In this document: piece after piece, positions 20,182-29,007 of the stretch
Layout of the letters: each line of letters starts with the position of its first letter
Position numbering within the stretch: position 1 is the first letter of the stretch
Assembly: GCF_000399685.1 (NCBI RefSeq)
Contig: NZ_KB976987.1
Span: forward strand, 1,362,954 to 1,426,953
DNA from: Acinetobacter pittii ANC 4050
GTDB taxonomy: Bacteria > Pseudomonadota > Gammaproteobacteria > Pseudomonadales > Moraxellaceae
DNA: 64,000 nucleotides
Direction of reading: 5' to 3'
Notes under the pieces: model-generated
Told to the model about the DNA's origin: nothing
Seen by the model: only the letters and a program-made list of their open reading frames with translations
Database searches by the model: none
Translations under genes and position numbers: made by a program

Positions 20182-20868
20182 TTATTTTGCAGGAACTGGT
20201 GCAAGTACTTCATGTTTTGATGTTGTACGCTCAGGCGCCTTATGTACCATTGTATAAGCATAGTCCACACCCATACCGTAAGCACCAGAATGCCCACGTA
20301 CAATTGCCATAACTGCATCATACGTATCACGGTGTGCCCAATCACGTTGCCATTCGAGTAATACTTGTTGCCAAGTTACAGGAACAACACCCGCTTGGAT
20401 CATACGTTGCATGGCATATTCATGTGCTTCTTTCGATGTACCACCAGAAGCATCTGCCACCATATAAATTTCATAATCGCCTTCAAGCATGGCACCGAAA
20501 GCAAAGGTGTTATTGCACACTTCAGTCCACAAACCTGAAACAATCACTTTTTTACGATTATTTTTTGCAAGCGAATCACGTACCTTTTGGTCATCCCATG
20601 AATTCATTGAAGTACGTTCTAGTAAAGGTGCATCTGGAAATACATCTAAAAGTTCTGGATAGGTATGACCAGAGAAGCTTTCTGTTTCAACCGTGGTAAT
20701 GGTGACAGGAATATTGAATGTTTTAGCTGCTTTTGCTAACCCTACAGTATTATTTTTTAATACTTGACGATCTATTGACTGTACCCCAAAAGCCATTTGC
20801 GGCTGATGATCAATAAAAATAACCTGACAATTCATTGGTGAAAGTTGTTCTAAAAGTGACTTATTCAT
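20182..20868 (-). CDS. Isochorismatase-family cysteine hydrolase (YcaC-like)
   Basis: A cysteine hydrolase of 228 residues. The family triad is present: Asp20 (VIFIDHQ), a Lys in the KKVIVSG stretch (about 106-111) and the nucleophile Cys118 (TEVCNN). The order and spacing match YcaC and other members of the N-carbamoylsarcosine amidase/isochorismatase superfamily, which cleave amides, ureides or isochorismate. The substrate is not evident. It is the first gene of a three-gene unit with the YtcJ-like amidohydrolase and XapX, divergent from a LysR gene 197 bases away. Confidence 0.88.
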   Translation of the reverse strand: MNKSLLEQLSPMNCQVIFIDHQPQMAFGVQSIDRQVLKNNTVGLAKAAKTFNIPVTITTVETESFSGHTYPELLDVFPDAPLLERTSMNSWDDQKVRDSLAKNNRKKVIVSGLWTEVCNNTFAFGAMLEGDYEIYMVADASGGTSKEAHEYAMQRMIQAGVVPVTWQQVLLEWQRDWAHRDTYDAVMAIVRGHSGAYGMGVDYAYTMVHKAPERTTSKHEVLAPVPAK

Positions 20869-21065
20869 GGGTAAACTCCATTATTCCTTATGAGTAATGC
20901 ATTAAAATTGCTTACTGGTTATTATCAAAACAGATAAAAATGTAAAAGCATAGACAGCAAATCAGCACGAATCTGTATGCTGTATGGATACAATAAAAAC
21001 AATGATTGCTTTTTAATTTTTATAGTTTAATCATTGATATATATTTTTTTAACTTTCGCTTATCC

Positions 21066-21956
21066 ATGGATCGATTAGACTGTATTTCGACTTTTGTAAG
21101 TGTCGTAGAACATGGGAATTTTAGTAGTGCCGCTAGAGCACTCGATATCTCTCGCGACTTGGTTGCCAAACGTGTTTGCTACCTCGAAAATGACCTAAAA
21201 ACCACACTATTAACCCGCACCACCAGACAGATGAACCTCACCTCTTGTGGGGAAAAGTTTTATCAGCATAGTAAAGTCATTTTAAGTGAGTTCGAGTGGG
21301 CTGCCTATGAAATTAGCTATAACCAGCAATATCCTGAAGGTGAACTCAAGCTCAATACCCCAATGTCTTTTAGCAATATTTTTCTTCAACAGATCATTTC
21401 AGACTTTATAGAGAAATATCCCAGCATCAAAATTGATTTATTCATGACTGATCAGCTATTAGATATGAATAATAATAAATTTGATTTAACCATTCGTGTA
21501 GATGGCTCTCCTCCAAACTTGGCAAATAGTAAAATTTTAAATACCTATCAACGCTACTTATATGCAACACCTGAGTATTTTAATCAGCATGGATTACCAG
21601 ACTCATTAGAAGAACTTAAAGAACATAAGTTTCTAATTTACTATCAAGATAGCCGACATAAAAAATTGATTTTTCAAAAAGATCAGAAAGAAGTGTCCTT
21701 TAATTGCTTCCCTGTGATGACTTGTAATAATGGTGAATTATTATTAGATATGTGCCTAAAAGACCACGGTATTGTCTTTCTTCCTGAGTTTATTGCTGAA
21801 CCTTACTACAAAGAAGGTAAATTACAGAAGTGTTTGGAGGACTACACCAGTCAACCCCTTCACTTATATGTGACATGGCCAAACCGTAAAATTCTATCGA
21901 AGAAAGTAAAACTATTTATTGATTTTCTGACGCAACAAATCGTTCCTATAAGATAA
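21066..21956 (+). CDS. LysR-family transcriptional regulator
   Basis: A 296-residue regulator. I start at ATG 21066 (MDRLDCISTFVSVVEHGNFSSAARAL); a TTG 60 bases upstream would prepend an atypical hydrophobic stretch. The helix-turn-helix covers residues 1-60, and the effector domain follows. It is divergent from the isochorismatase-type gene, so it probably controls that unit and shares the 197-bp spacer with it. No ribosome site stands out before the ATG. A hairpin follows the stop. Confidence 0.88.
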   Translation: MDRLDCISTFVSVVEHGNFSSAARALDISRDLVAKRVCYLENDLKTTLLTRTTRQMNLTSCGEKFYQHSKVILSEFEWAAYEISYNQQYPEGELKLNTPMSFSNIFLQQIISDFIEKYPSIKIDLFMTDQLLDMNNNKFDLTIRVDGSPPNLANSKILNTYQRYLYATPEYFNQHGLPDSLEELKEHKFLIYYQDSRHKKLIFQKDQKEVSFNCFPVMTCNNGELLLDMCLKDHGIVFLPEFIAEPYYKEGKLQKCLEDYTSQPLHLYVTWPNRKILSKKVKLFIDFLTQQIVPIR

Positions 21957-21962
21957 CTAAAC

Positions 21963-21996
21963 TGGGCCTAATTCATAAGAATTGGCCCAATACTTT
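21963..21996. terminator. Hairpin between lysR and the GntR-family gene
   Basis: TGGGCCTAATTC (21963-21974) pairs with GAATTGGCCCA (21979-21989), with one bulged base, then ATACTTTT. The two flanking genes converge on it. Confidence 0.7.
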
Positions 21997-22004
21997 TAAC
22001 TCGT

Positions 22005-22733
22005 TTAAATAGCTTCAATTTTCTTATTTTTAAATAAATTTAATAAATTTTGCTCGGCAGATACTGTACTGTTTTCTTCAATAAATGTGGTTGCGTAGTG
22101 TTCTAAATGTTCTTCCATCAATTGAGTTGCTCGTTTTTCATCACCTTGTTCAATGGCATCTAAAATTGCACGGTGTTCATCTGCCGAACAATTATTATGT
22201 TTAGGAATTTCATATAAGCCAATTAATAACGAAGTCCTCGCAATAAGTGTCTGCAAATAATTGGTCATGATCGTATTTTGATTTGCTTCAATCAGCTTTA
22301 AATGAAATTGACCTGATAGCTTAATCCACTCAGCCCAATTGCCAGCTAAACGCTCATGAGACTCTTGGTCTACTAAGCCTCGAAGCTCACTAAAATCTAG
22401 GTTATGTGACTTTTGAGCTAGCTTTTTAACCGTAGCAATTTCAAGCATGCTGCGTGCTTCAAAGACTTCTTTTGTTTCATCAAGGCTATGTTTTGCGATG
22501 AGTGCCCCACGATTGGGCTGAATTTCGATCACCTTATCATGTGCAAGTTTCACGAAAACACGTCTTAATACTCCTCGCGTTACACCAAATGCTTCACACA
22601 AAGGTGCTTCAACCAAACGTGCGCCAGGTGCGAGTTGTCGATTTAAAATAGCATCTACAATTGCATTATATATATGGTCATCAATTTCATCATTGCTCAT
22701 TTCTACGGCTTTTTTTGGTGCATTCGATGACAT
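22005..22733 (-). CDS. GntR-family regulator, FCD domain
   Basis: A FadR-subfamily regulator of 242 residues. I use ATG 22733 (MSSNAPKK), with GGAG 6 bases upstream; ATG 22745 with GAGGAG 12 bases upstream is also possible. The winged helix (about 15-85) contains LAPGARLVEAPLCEAFGVTRGVLRRVFVKL. The C-terminal FCD domain shows the usual metal/ligand His and acidic residues (FHLKLIEANQN, DEHRAILDAIEQGD). It is divergent from the permease and racemase genes, where two ATTGTnnACAAT-like sites lie, the type of site FCD regulators bind. Control of those genes by a ureide or hydantoin is inferred. Confidence 0.9.
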   Translation of the reverse strand: MSSNAPKKAVEMSNDEIDDHIYNAIVDAILNRQLAPGARLVEAPLCEAFGVTRGVLRRVFVKLAHDKVIEIQPNRGALIAKHSLDETKEVFEARSMLEIATVKKLAQKSHNLDFSELRGLVDQESHERLAGNWAEWIKLSGQFHLKLIEANQNTIMTNYLQTLIARTSLLIGLYEIPKHNNCSADEHRAILDAIEQGDEKRATQLMEEHLEHYATTFIEENSTVSAEQNLLNLFKNKKIEAI

Positions 22734-22745
22734 TGATTTCTCCAT

Positions 22746-23140
22746 TTTTATTAATGTCTCCTCTTTTTAGAACTTTATCTATTTTGAATAGTGTAAGTTT
22801 AACTTAAGCGTTTGGAAATATTTCTCTCATTCTCACCATGCTTATGTTGAGCTGAATAATTCAATATTAAATCTCTAAATATCCACTTATACACCTAAAT
22901 TTATTTACTTTTTATAAAAAATAAGCACGTCTCAGTTTATAAATCTATCCCTTCATATCCAAAATTCATACCAGTTTTAATGACTCATAAACACTACTTC
23001 CTAAATTTGGCATAACTTTTGCTCAATTAAAATTGTGCACAATATAAATATCAAATTGTACACAATTTTAATTTCATTCTTTTAGACAGAACAACAATGC
23101 TGCTGAAAGTGCCTCCATCTTAAAGAAGTGAGTGTTCAAG
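22746..23140. other. Intergenic regulatory region between gntR and the permease gene
   Basis: This gap of about 395 bases contains no credible gene. It is AT-rich and holds two palindromes near 23032-23068, listed separately, about 75 bases before the permease start. The left part has no structure I can name. Confidence 0.6.
23032..23068. promoter_or_regulatory. Twin operator-like palindromes before the NCS1 permease
   Basis: ATTGTGCACAAT (23032-23043) is a perfect palindrome. A second dyad, AAATTGT-AC-ACAATTT, covers 23053-23068. Their centres are 23 bp apart, about two helical turns. The core ATTGTnnACAAT resembles known sites of FadR-type GntR regulators, and such a regulator lies next door. 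Confidence 0.65.
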
Positions 23141-24610
23141 ATGAATAATACGGAAGCAATAATTAAATCTTCTTATGATGCAAAGCTAACAAATCAAGAC
23201 TTAGCTCCTTTAAAAAAGCAAACTTGGGGCGCTTATAATATTTTTGCCTTTTGGATGTCCGATGTTCATAGTGTCGGTGGTTATGTCATGGCTGGAAGCC
23301 TTTTTGCACTAGGGCTCAATAGCTGGCAGGTACTTTTATCTTTACTGATCGGTATTGCTATAGTTCAGTTTTTTACAAACCTGATTGCCAAGTCTAGCCA
23401 ACAAACTGGTACGCCCTATCCTGTTATTTGCCGCGCAACCTTTGGTGTGCTTGGTGCAAATATTCCTGCTGTTATCCGTGGACTTATTGCTGTCGCATGG
23501 TATGGCATTCAAACCTATTTGGCCTCCAGTGCCTTTTTATTGGTCATTTTAAAGTTCTTTCCAGAATGGTCGGTCTATGCCGATGTTTCAACTTATGGCT
23601 TTCTTGGGCTTTCCTATTTAGGATGGGTTGGCTTCATGCTGCTTTGGCTACTGCAAGCGATTGTTTTTTGGTCTGGTATGGACAGTATTCGTAAATTCAT
23701 TGACTGGGCAGGTCCAGCTGTCTACGTTGTAATGTTTGCGATGGCAGTATGGCTCATCTGGAAAGCTGGCTGGCAGAATATTGATTTAAACTTGAGCGGT
23801 GTTCAATACGACGGTTTTGCGATTGTACCCGTCATGATTGGTGCTATTGCTCTCGTTGTTTCATATTTTTCAGGGCCGATGCTGAACTTTGGCGACTTTT
23901 CTCGTTATGGTAAAAGCTTTAATGCCATTAAAATGGGAAACTTTCTTGGCTTACCAATTAACTTCTTAGGCTTTTCTTTACTTACTGTGGTGTGTATTGC
24001 GGCAACGCTTCCAGTCTACGGCAAGCTCATTACAGACCCTGTCGAGATGGTTGGAAAACTTGATAATACTTTTGTTGTGATTCTAGGTAGCTTGACCTTA
24101 ATGATTGCCACGATTGGGATTAATATTGTCGCTAACTTTGTATCACCTGCCTTTGATTTTTCTAATGTTTCACCGAGCAAAATTAGCTGGCGCATGGGTG
24201 GAATGATTGCAGCAGTGGGTTCAATTTTCATTACACCATGGAATTTGTTTAATAATCCTCAAGTGATCCATTACACCATTGATATTTTAGGTGCATTTAT
24301 CGGTCCACTTTTTGGTGTATTGCTCGCCGATTTTTACCTCGTTAAAAAACAAAAAATCGTGGTAGATGATTTATATACCTTAGATACTAAAGGCTTGTAT
24401 TGGTACAAAAATGGTTATAACCACTCTGCCTTTTATGCCTTAATTCCAGCTTCATTAATTCCTATTCTATGTGTGCTGTTACCACAATTATCTGCTCTTG
24501 CTAATTTCACATGGTTTATTGGGATGGGATTCGGTTTTGTCATTTACCGATTTCTTAACCAACCGCTTGCCCATGCTAAATCGGCAATGACGAAGGTAAA
24601 AGTACAATGA
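23141..24610 (+). CDS. NCS1-family nucleobase/hydantoin/allantoin permease
   Basis: An inner-membrane symporter of 489 residues with about twelve hydrophobic segments. I prefer ATG 23141 (MNNTEAIIKS) to the GTG at 23132. The NCS1 family is recognised by the N-terminal AYNIFAFWMSDVHSVGGYV, by GIQTYLASSA in the third helix and by SYFSGPMLNFGDFSRY. The length equals that of the hydantoin transporter Mhp1. The stop overlaps the racemase start as ATGA, so the two are one operon. The partner enzyme suggests hydantoins or allantoin as cargo; uracil or cytosine remain possible. Confidence 0.92.
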   Translation: MNNTEAIIKSSYDAKLTNQDLAPLKKQTWGAYNIFAFWMSDVHSVGGYVMAGSLFALGLNSWQVLLSLLIGIAIVQFFTNLIAKSSQQTGTPYPVICRATFGVLGANIPAVIRGLIAVAWYGIQTYLASSAFLLVILKFFPEWSVYADVSTYGFLGLSYLGWVGFMLLWLLQAIVFWSGMDSIRKFIDWAGPAVYVVMFAMAVWLIWKAGWQNIDLNLSGVQYDGFAIVPVMIGAIALVVSYFSGPMLNFGDFSRYGKSFNAIKMGNFLGLPINFLGFSLLTVVCIAATLPVYGKLITDPVEMVGKLDNTFVVILGSLTLMIATIGINIVANFVSPAFDFSNVSPSKISWRMGGMIAAVGSIFITPWNLFNNPQVIHYTIDILGAFIGPLFGVLLADFYLVKKQKIVVDDLYTLDTKGLYWYKNGYNHSAFYALIPASLIPILCVLLPQLSALANFTWFIGMGFGFVIYRFLNQPLAHAKSAMTKVKVQ

Positions 24611-25341
24611 AAATTAAAATTATTAATCCCAATACTACTCAAAGCATGACAGACAAAATTGCTGCATCAGCAAAGATAGTCGCAGGTTCTGGTACTCAAA
24701 TTATTGCAGTGAGTCCTCAAATGGGCCCTGCAACAATTGAAAGTTATTATGATGAAGCATTAAGTGCAGTAGGTGTGCTGGAGGAAATTCACCAAGGTGA
24801 ACTTCTAGGTGTAGATGCTTATGTTATTGCCTGTTTTGGTGACCCTGCGCTTTATGCTGCCCGTGAAATGACTTCAGCGCCTGTGATTGGGATTGCCGAA
24901 GCAGCTATGCGAACTGCAAGTTATGTCAGTACTGGTTTTAGTGTGGTCACAACCTTACAACGCACAGTGAATATGGGCTGGCATCTGGCTCATCGCTATG
25001 GGGCTACACCATTTTGCAAAAATGTTCGAGCTTGTGACCTTGCGGTTGATGAGTTGGAGCTTCCTGACTCAGATGCTTATCGAACCATACGAGATGAGTG
25101 CAAAAAAGCACTAGTAGAAGATAAAAGCGATGCGATTGTTTTGGGCTGTGCAGGTATGAGTGATTTATGCCTAAAGCTACAAAAAGAGCTGGGAGTGATT
25201 GTTATTGACGGCGTTGCAGCAGCAGTTAAACAAGCTGAAATGTTAGTTCAGTTAAATTTAAAAACCAGCAAAGTTGGTGATTGGGCCTTGCCTCCTGTAA
25301 AGAACTACACAGGCATATTGTCAGGTTTTGGACTGCGCTAA
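24607..25341 (+). CDS. Asp/Glu/hydantoin racemase family protein (hydantoin or allantoin racemase)
   Basis: A cofactor-independent racemase of 244 residues. The family start KIKIINPNTTQSMTDKI is clear, and the two catalytic cysteines lie in VIACFGDPAL (near residue 77) and VLGCAGMSDL (near 180). Such enzymes interconvert 5-substituted hydantoins or the two forms of allantoin. It is coupled to the permease by a 4-base ATGA overlap. No hydantoinase, allantoinase or carbamoylase sits beside it, so the downstream steps must be encoded elsewhere. A hairpin follows. Confidence 0.9.
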   Translation: MKIKIINPNTTQSMTDKIAASAKIVAGSGTQIIAVSPQMGPATIESYYDEALSAVGVLEEIHQGELLGVDAYVIACFGDPALYAAREMTSAPVIGIAEAAMRTASYVSTGFSVVTTLQRTVNMGWHLAHRYGATPFCKNVRACDLAVDELELPDSDAYRTIRDECKKALVEDKSDAIVLGCAGMSDLCLKLQKELGVIVIDGVAAAVKQAEMLVQLNLKTSKVGDWALPPVKNYTGILSGFGLR

Positions 25342-25350
25342 AGAGTTACT

Positions 25351-25390
25351 GTTTCAATTCCAACTCAAAATGCGGCGTTGGAATTGAAAC
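25351..25390. terminator. Hairpin between the racemase gene and tauD
   Basis: A perfect 14-bp stem, GTTTCAATTCCAAC (25351-25364) with its complement at 25377-25390, has a 12-base loop between two converging genes. T runs are weak. Confidence 0.7.
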
Positions 25391-25406
25391 ATAGAGTATA
25401 AAAGAA

Positions 25407-26288
25407 TTAAGCTTCTGCTAACTCTGGTTGTTTTTCTTCTTTATAAAATGGTACATCGCCATTAATAGTTGCACGGTGCATGATGCGATGGGCATCGCCA
25501 TAATCAAATAGTGCTTTATGTTGTGTGCAACGGTTATCCCAAATCGCGACATCACCATCTTGCCATTTCCAACGCAAATGAAACTGCTCTTGAGTCGCAT
25601 GTTCAAACAAGAAATTAAGTAATTGCTCACTTTCTTGTTCAGGTAACTCATTAATTCGAGTGGTAAAGCCCTCACTTACAAACAACAAAGGCTCACCTGT
25701 AACCGGATGGGTACGCACCACTGGGTGAACCACTGGTGGGTTACGCTTAAATGTTTGCAAAAGCTTTTCACGCTCTTCTTCGTTGTGGGCAAAACGTTCA
25801 AGTGGAAAAGACTTACGAATATCGTGGGTTGCAGTTAAGCCACGTAATTTTTGCTGTAACTCAAGCGAGAGCCCTTTAAAAGCTGCTGTATTACTCGACC
25901 ACAACGTGTCACCGCCTACAGGTGGAATTTTAATAGCTTGCAACACACAACCTAAAGGTGGATTTTTACTAAAAGTCACATCTGTGTGCCAAAGTTCATT
26001 GTCACGCAAATCTTGTTTCCAGCTATCGAGCACCATCACTTCAGGTACATCTTCAATTGAAGGATAAATCGGGTGCACATGTAAGCTGCCAAAACTACGT
26101 GCCAAGTCTGCCTGTGCTTGCGGTGCTAATTGTTGCTTTCGAAAAAAAATGACTTGATGATCAAGCAAAGCCTGCTGGATTTGTTGCGTTGTTTGTTCAT
26201 TTAACGCATTCAAATCAATATCGTGAATAATTGCGCCAATGGTAGGCTTGATCACTTCAATATTTAAGTTTGCTACTACTGTATTCAT
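25407..26288 (-). CDS. tauD: Taurine dioxygenase (2-oxoglutarate-dependent)
   Basis: An Fe(II)/2-oxoglutarate dioxygenase of 293 residues that oxidises taurine to sulfite and aminoacetaldehyde. I start at ATG 26288 (MNTVVANLNIEVIKP); a longer frame reaches into tauC. The facial triad is seen as ELWHTDVTF (HxD, about 99-101) and the distal His in AHRIMHRATI, with the 2-oxoglutarate-binding Arg nearby. WDNRCTQHKA is also conserved. It is the last gene of tauABCD, 8 bases after tauC. Other sulfonates are possible substrates. The flank carries a hairpin shared with the racemase gene. Confidence 0.94.
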   Translation of the reverse strand: MNTVVANLNIEVIKPTIGAIIHDIDLNALNEQTTQQIQQALLDHQVIFFRKQQLAPQAQADLARSFGSLHVHPIYPSIEDVPEVMVLDSWKQDLRDNELWHTDVTFSKNPPLGCVLQAIKIPPVGGDTLWSSNTAAFKGLSLELQQKLRGLTATHDIRKSFPLERFAHNEEEREKLLQTFKRNPPVVHPVVRTHPVTGEPLLFVSEGFTTRINELPEQESEQLLNFLFEHATQEQFHLRWKWQDGDVAIWDNRCTQHKALFDYGDAHRIMHRATINGDVPFYKEEKQPELAEA

Positions 26289-26296
26289 CTTCTTTA

Positions 26297-27166
26297 CTAC
26301 AACTGCTGACCATACCAAGGAGAAAACTGTTTTTGTAACCAACGTAAAAACAGCTCAAAACTAACTGCGACAATCGCAATCACAATAATGCCCAGAATCA
26401 CCGTATCGGTAATTAAGAACTGTGCTGCCGATTGCACCATAAAACCAATACCGCGATCCGCTGCAACTAACTCTGCTGCAACTAATGTTGACCAGCCCAC
26501 CCCTAAACCAATACGAATACCGGTAATAATATGAGGTAACGCCGTCGGTAAAATGACATGCCAAAAGACTTGTGACTGACTTGCTCCTAGCGACAGTGCC
26601 GCACGCTCACGATTAAGCTGATGGCTTAACACACCATGCGCACTACTAATAATGACGGGCGCCAAAATCGAGAAGAAAATCAAAAGTACTTTTGTGGTTT
26701 CGCCAATACCGAACCAAATTACGAGTAATGGCAAATAAGCTAACGGTGGAATTGGGCGTAATAATTCAACCAAAGGGTCTAAAACAGCGCGAACCCATTT
26801 GTTCAGGCCCATCCATAAACCCAGTGGTACACCAATCACCACGGCAGCGATCAATGCTAAAAACACACGCGAGATACTGGCTGCCAAGTGTTGCCACAAA
26901 GTTGCCTTCATAAAGCCTTCTTGGCTAACCGATATAAATTTTTGCCATACGGCCTGTGGACTCGGTAAAAATAGTTCAGGTACGACATGCAAAGCAGTAA
27001 TGAGAAACCAAAGTGCAACTACACTTCCCACACTAATTATGCTAACTGCCAAAGTGTGGTGCTTTTCAAAAAATGAAGATAGAAATGAAGCATTTTCAGT
27101 TTGCGCATCTGGCTTAAGTTTTAGCTCTGCTTTGTCATATTCATAGACGTTATCTTTAGTGTTCAT
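26297..27166 (-). CDS. tauC: Taurine ABC transporter permease
   Basis: The membrane subunit of the taurine/sulfonate importer, 289 residues with about six hydrophobic segments. A cytoplasmic N-terminal stretch of ~35 residues precedes the first helix. The coupling motif lies around LSLGASQSQVFWHVILPTALPHIITGIRIGLG, the EAA loop of importer permeases. It overlaps tauB by 4 bases (ATGA) and precedes tauD. Confidence 0.94.
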   Translation of the reverse strand: MNTKDNVYEYDKAELKLKPDAQTENASFLSSFFEKHHTLAVSIISVGSVVALWFLITALHVVPELFLPSPQAVWQKFISVSQEGFMKATLWQHLAASISRVFLALIAAVVIGVPLGLWMGLNKWVRAVLDPLVELLRPIPPLAYLPLLVIWFGIGETTKVLLIFFSILAPVIISSAHGVLSHQLNRERAALSLGASQSQVFWHVILPTALPHIITGIRIGLGVGWSTLVAAELVAADRGIGFMVQSAAQFLITDTVILGIIVIAIVAVSFELFLRWLQKQFSPWYGQQL

Positions 27167-27957
27167 GTAGGTAACGCCTCCTTACCGCTTTGTTTTTGTG
27201 CCCTTAAACTTTCAAATAACTGTTCTCTGAGCTGAATAAATTGAGGGTCTGATTTAATTGAGCGAATAGATTCGCCCTGACGATATCGTTGAGCAAAATC
27301 GAGGTGTAGAGTTTCTACAATTTTGCCCGGATGGGCTGTCATAAGAATCAACTGATTGCTGAGCAATAATGCTTCTTCAATGTCATGTGTAATTAAAAAG
27401 AAGCTTTTATTTTGTTGAATCCATAAATCGAGCACTAGCTGCTGCATGTTTTCACGCGTAAAAGCATCTAAGGCGGCAAAAGGTTCATCTAATAAAATAA
27501 ACGGCGCGTGACTGATCAAAGCTCGGGCAATACCAACACGTTGTTTCATACCACCGGAAAGTTCCCAAATATTGGCTTTTTCAACATGGCTTAAACCCAC
27601 AATTTTTAAAATTGCGTTCACTTGTGCTTCGATATCTACGCGCTTTAAACCTTTTAACTGCAAAGCGAAGCCAACATTATCTGCAACATTTAACCAAGGC
27701 AGTAAGGCATGATCCTGAAATACGACAGCGCGGGTTACATCTGGTCCAGTTACGACTTCATGATTTACAAGTACATCACCAGAACTTGGCTTTTGAAACC
27801 CTGCCAAGATATTAAGCAGAGTTGTTTTGCCGCAACCTGACTCACCTAAAATGACAGTTAAAGAACCTTCTTTAATGGTTAGGTTAATGTCTTGTAAAAC
27901 TGGCTTTTGCTGTTTAGGAAAAGTCAGATGAATATGTTTGGCTTCTAATACACTCAT
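27163..27957 (-). CDS. tauB: Taurine ABC transporter ATP-binding protein
   Basis: The ATPase of the taurine importer, 264 residues. It has Walker A GESGCGKTTLLN, the Q-loop FQDHALLPWLN, the signature LSGGMKQRVGIARAL, Walker B FILLDEPFAALD and the switch His in LITHDIEEA. It has the length and layout of the SsuB/TauB type. It sits between tauA (9 bases upstream) and tauC (4-base overlap). Confidence 0.95.
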   Translation of the reverse strand: MSVLEAKHIHLTFPKQQKPVLQDINLTIKEGSLTVILGESGCGKTTLLNILAGFQKPSSGDVLVNHEVVTGPDVTRAVVFQDHALLPWLNVADNVGFALQLKGLKRVDIEAQVNAILKIVGLSHVEKANIWELSGGMKQRVGIARALISHAPFILLDEPFAALDAFTRENMQQLVLDLWIQQNKSFFLITHDIEEALLLSNQLILMTAHPGKIVETLHLDFAQRYRQGESIRSIKSDPQFIQLREQLFESLRAQKQSGKEALPT

Positions 27958-27966
27958 GACAACTCC

Positions 27967-28989
27967 TTAAGGCTGCAAAAATGAAGAATTCACATTGCCT
28001 TTATAATCGGCTTTCAGTTGATCGACCTTGCCCTGACCTTTTAAGAATTTCGCTGTATCAAAAATATTTTGCGCAAATTCACCATCTAACGTTTGTTTTT
28101 GCTGAGCGTGGTCAAGGTAAATATTTCCACTTAATAAAAGGGGGATATCTTTTGGATCGGAACCTGTGAGCTGCGCAATTTTTTGCACATTATCGGTATC
28201 TTTAACGTAAGCGGCTGGGTCTTGATTATATTTTTCAAGCTGCTCAAGCGTAGTTTGGACAAAAGCTTTTAAGAAGTCAGGATTTTTCTCTGCAAAGTCT
28301 TTACGTACTACCCATAAATCATAAGTTGGAGCGCCCCATTCACCGACTTGTTTTGAGTCAGTTAAGACTGTGCCAGATGCTTTAGCTTTGCTTAAAGCAG
28401 GTTCCCACACATAGGCAGCATCAATGTCACCACGTTCCCAAGCAGCTGAAATTTCAGGTGGACGCAAGTTAATAATTTTTACTTTATCTTCTGGAATATT
28501 CCAATGTTTCAGTGCAGACAAAAGGCTGTAATGTGTGGTTGAAACAAACGGTACAGCAATGGTTTTGCCAATTAAATCTTGAGGGCTTTTAATCCCTGAT
28601 TTATTACTCACCACGAGTGCTTCAGATGCACCAAGTTTTGAAGTAATTAAGAATACTTCAATCGGTAAATCACGGCTGGCCGCAGCAGCAAGTGGGCTTG
28701 AACCAATATTGCCAAGTACCACGTCGCCCGAGGCAAGTGCATTAACTACGTCTGAACCTGCATCAAATTTTTTCCACTGGATAGTCCGCTGGCTATGTTT
28801 TTCATAATCCCCATTCGCCTGCGCCACTTTGCTTGGGTCAACCCCAGTTTGATAAGCAATCACAACAGGTTTGTTGTCACGAACTGAAACACTTGTATTA
28901 TTGTCTTTTTTATTTTGCCATACGATAAATGCAACAATTGCGACTACTACAATTGCCGTGATAATCAACGGTTTGGTCTTCGTGCTCAT
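27967..28989 (-). CDS. tauA: Taurine ABC transporter substrate-binding protein
   Basis: Periplasmic binding protein of the taurine importer, 340 residues. I start at ATG 28989 (MSTKTKPLI) rather than a TTG 18 bases earlier. The NMT1/THI5-like binding domain begins near residue 45 (PVVIAYQTGVDPSKVAQANG) and includes FDAGSDVVNALASGD, NIGSSPLAAA and AAYVWEPALSKAKASG. The N-terminus is a single hydrophobic helix (about 9-26) followed by WQNKKDNN, with neither a clear AxA cleavage site nor a lipobox Cys, so it may stay anchored in the inner membrane. It leads tauABCD and is divergent from a porin gene. Confidence 0.93.
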   Translation of the reverse strand: MSTKTKPLIITAIVVVAIVAFIVWQNKKDNNTSVSVRDNKPVVIAYQTGVDPSKVAQANGDYEKHSQRTIQWKKFDAGSDVVNALASGDVVLGNIGSSPLAAAASRDLPIEVFLITSKLGASEALVVSNKSGIKSPQDLIGKTIAVPFVSTTHYSLLSALKHWNIPEDKVKIINLRPPEISAAWERGDIDAAYVWEPALSKAKASGTVLTDSKQVGEWGAPTYDLWVVRKDFAEKNPDFLKAFVQTTLEQLEKYNQDPAAYVKDTDNVQKIAQLTGSDPKDIPLLLSGNIYLDHAQQKQTLDGEFAQNIFDTAKFLKGQGKVDQLKADYKGNVNSSFLQP

Positions 28990-29007
28990 AATTTCATGAT
29001 CTTTCAA

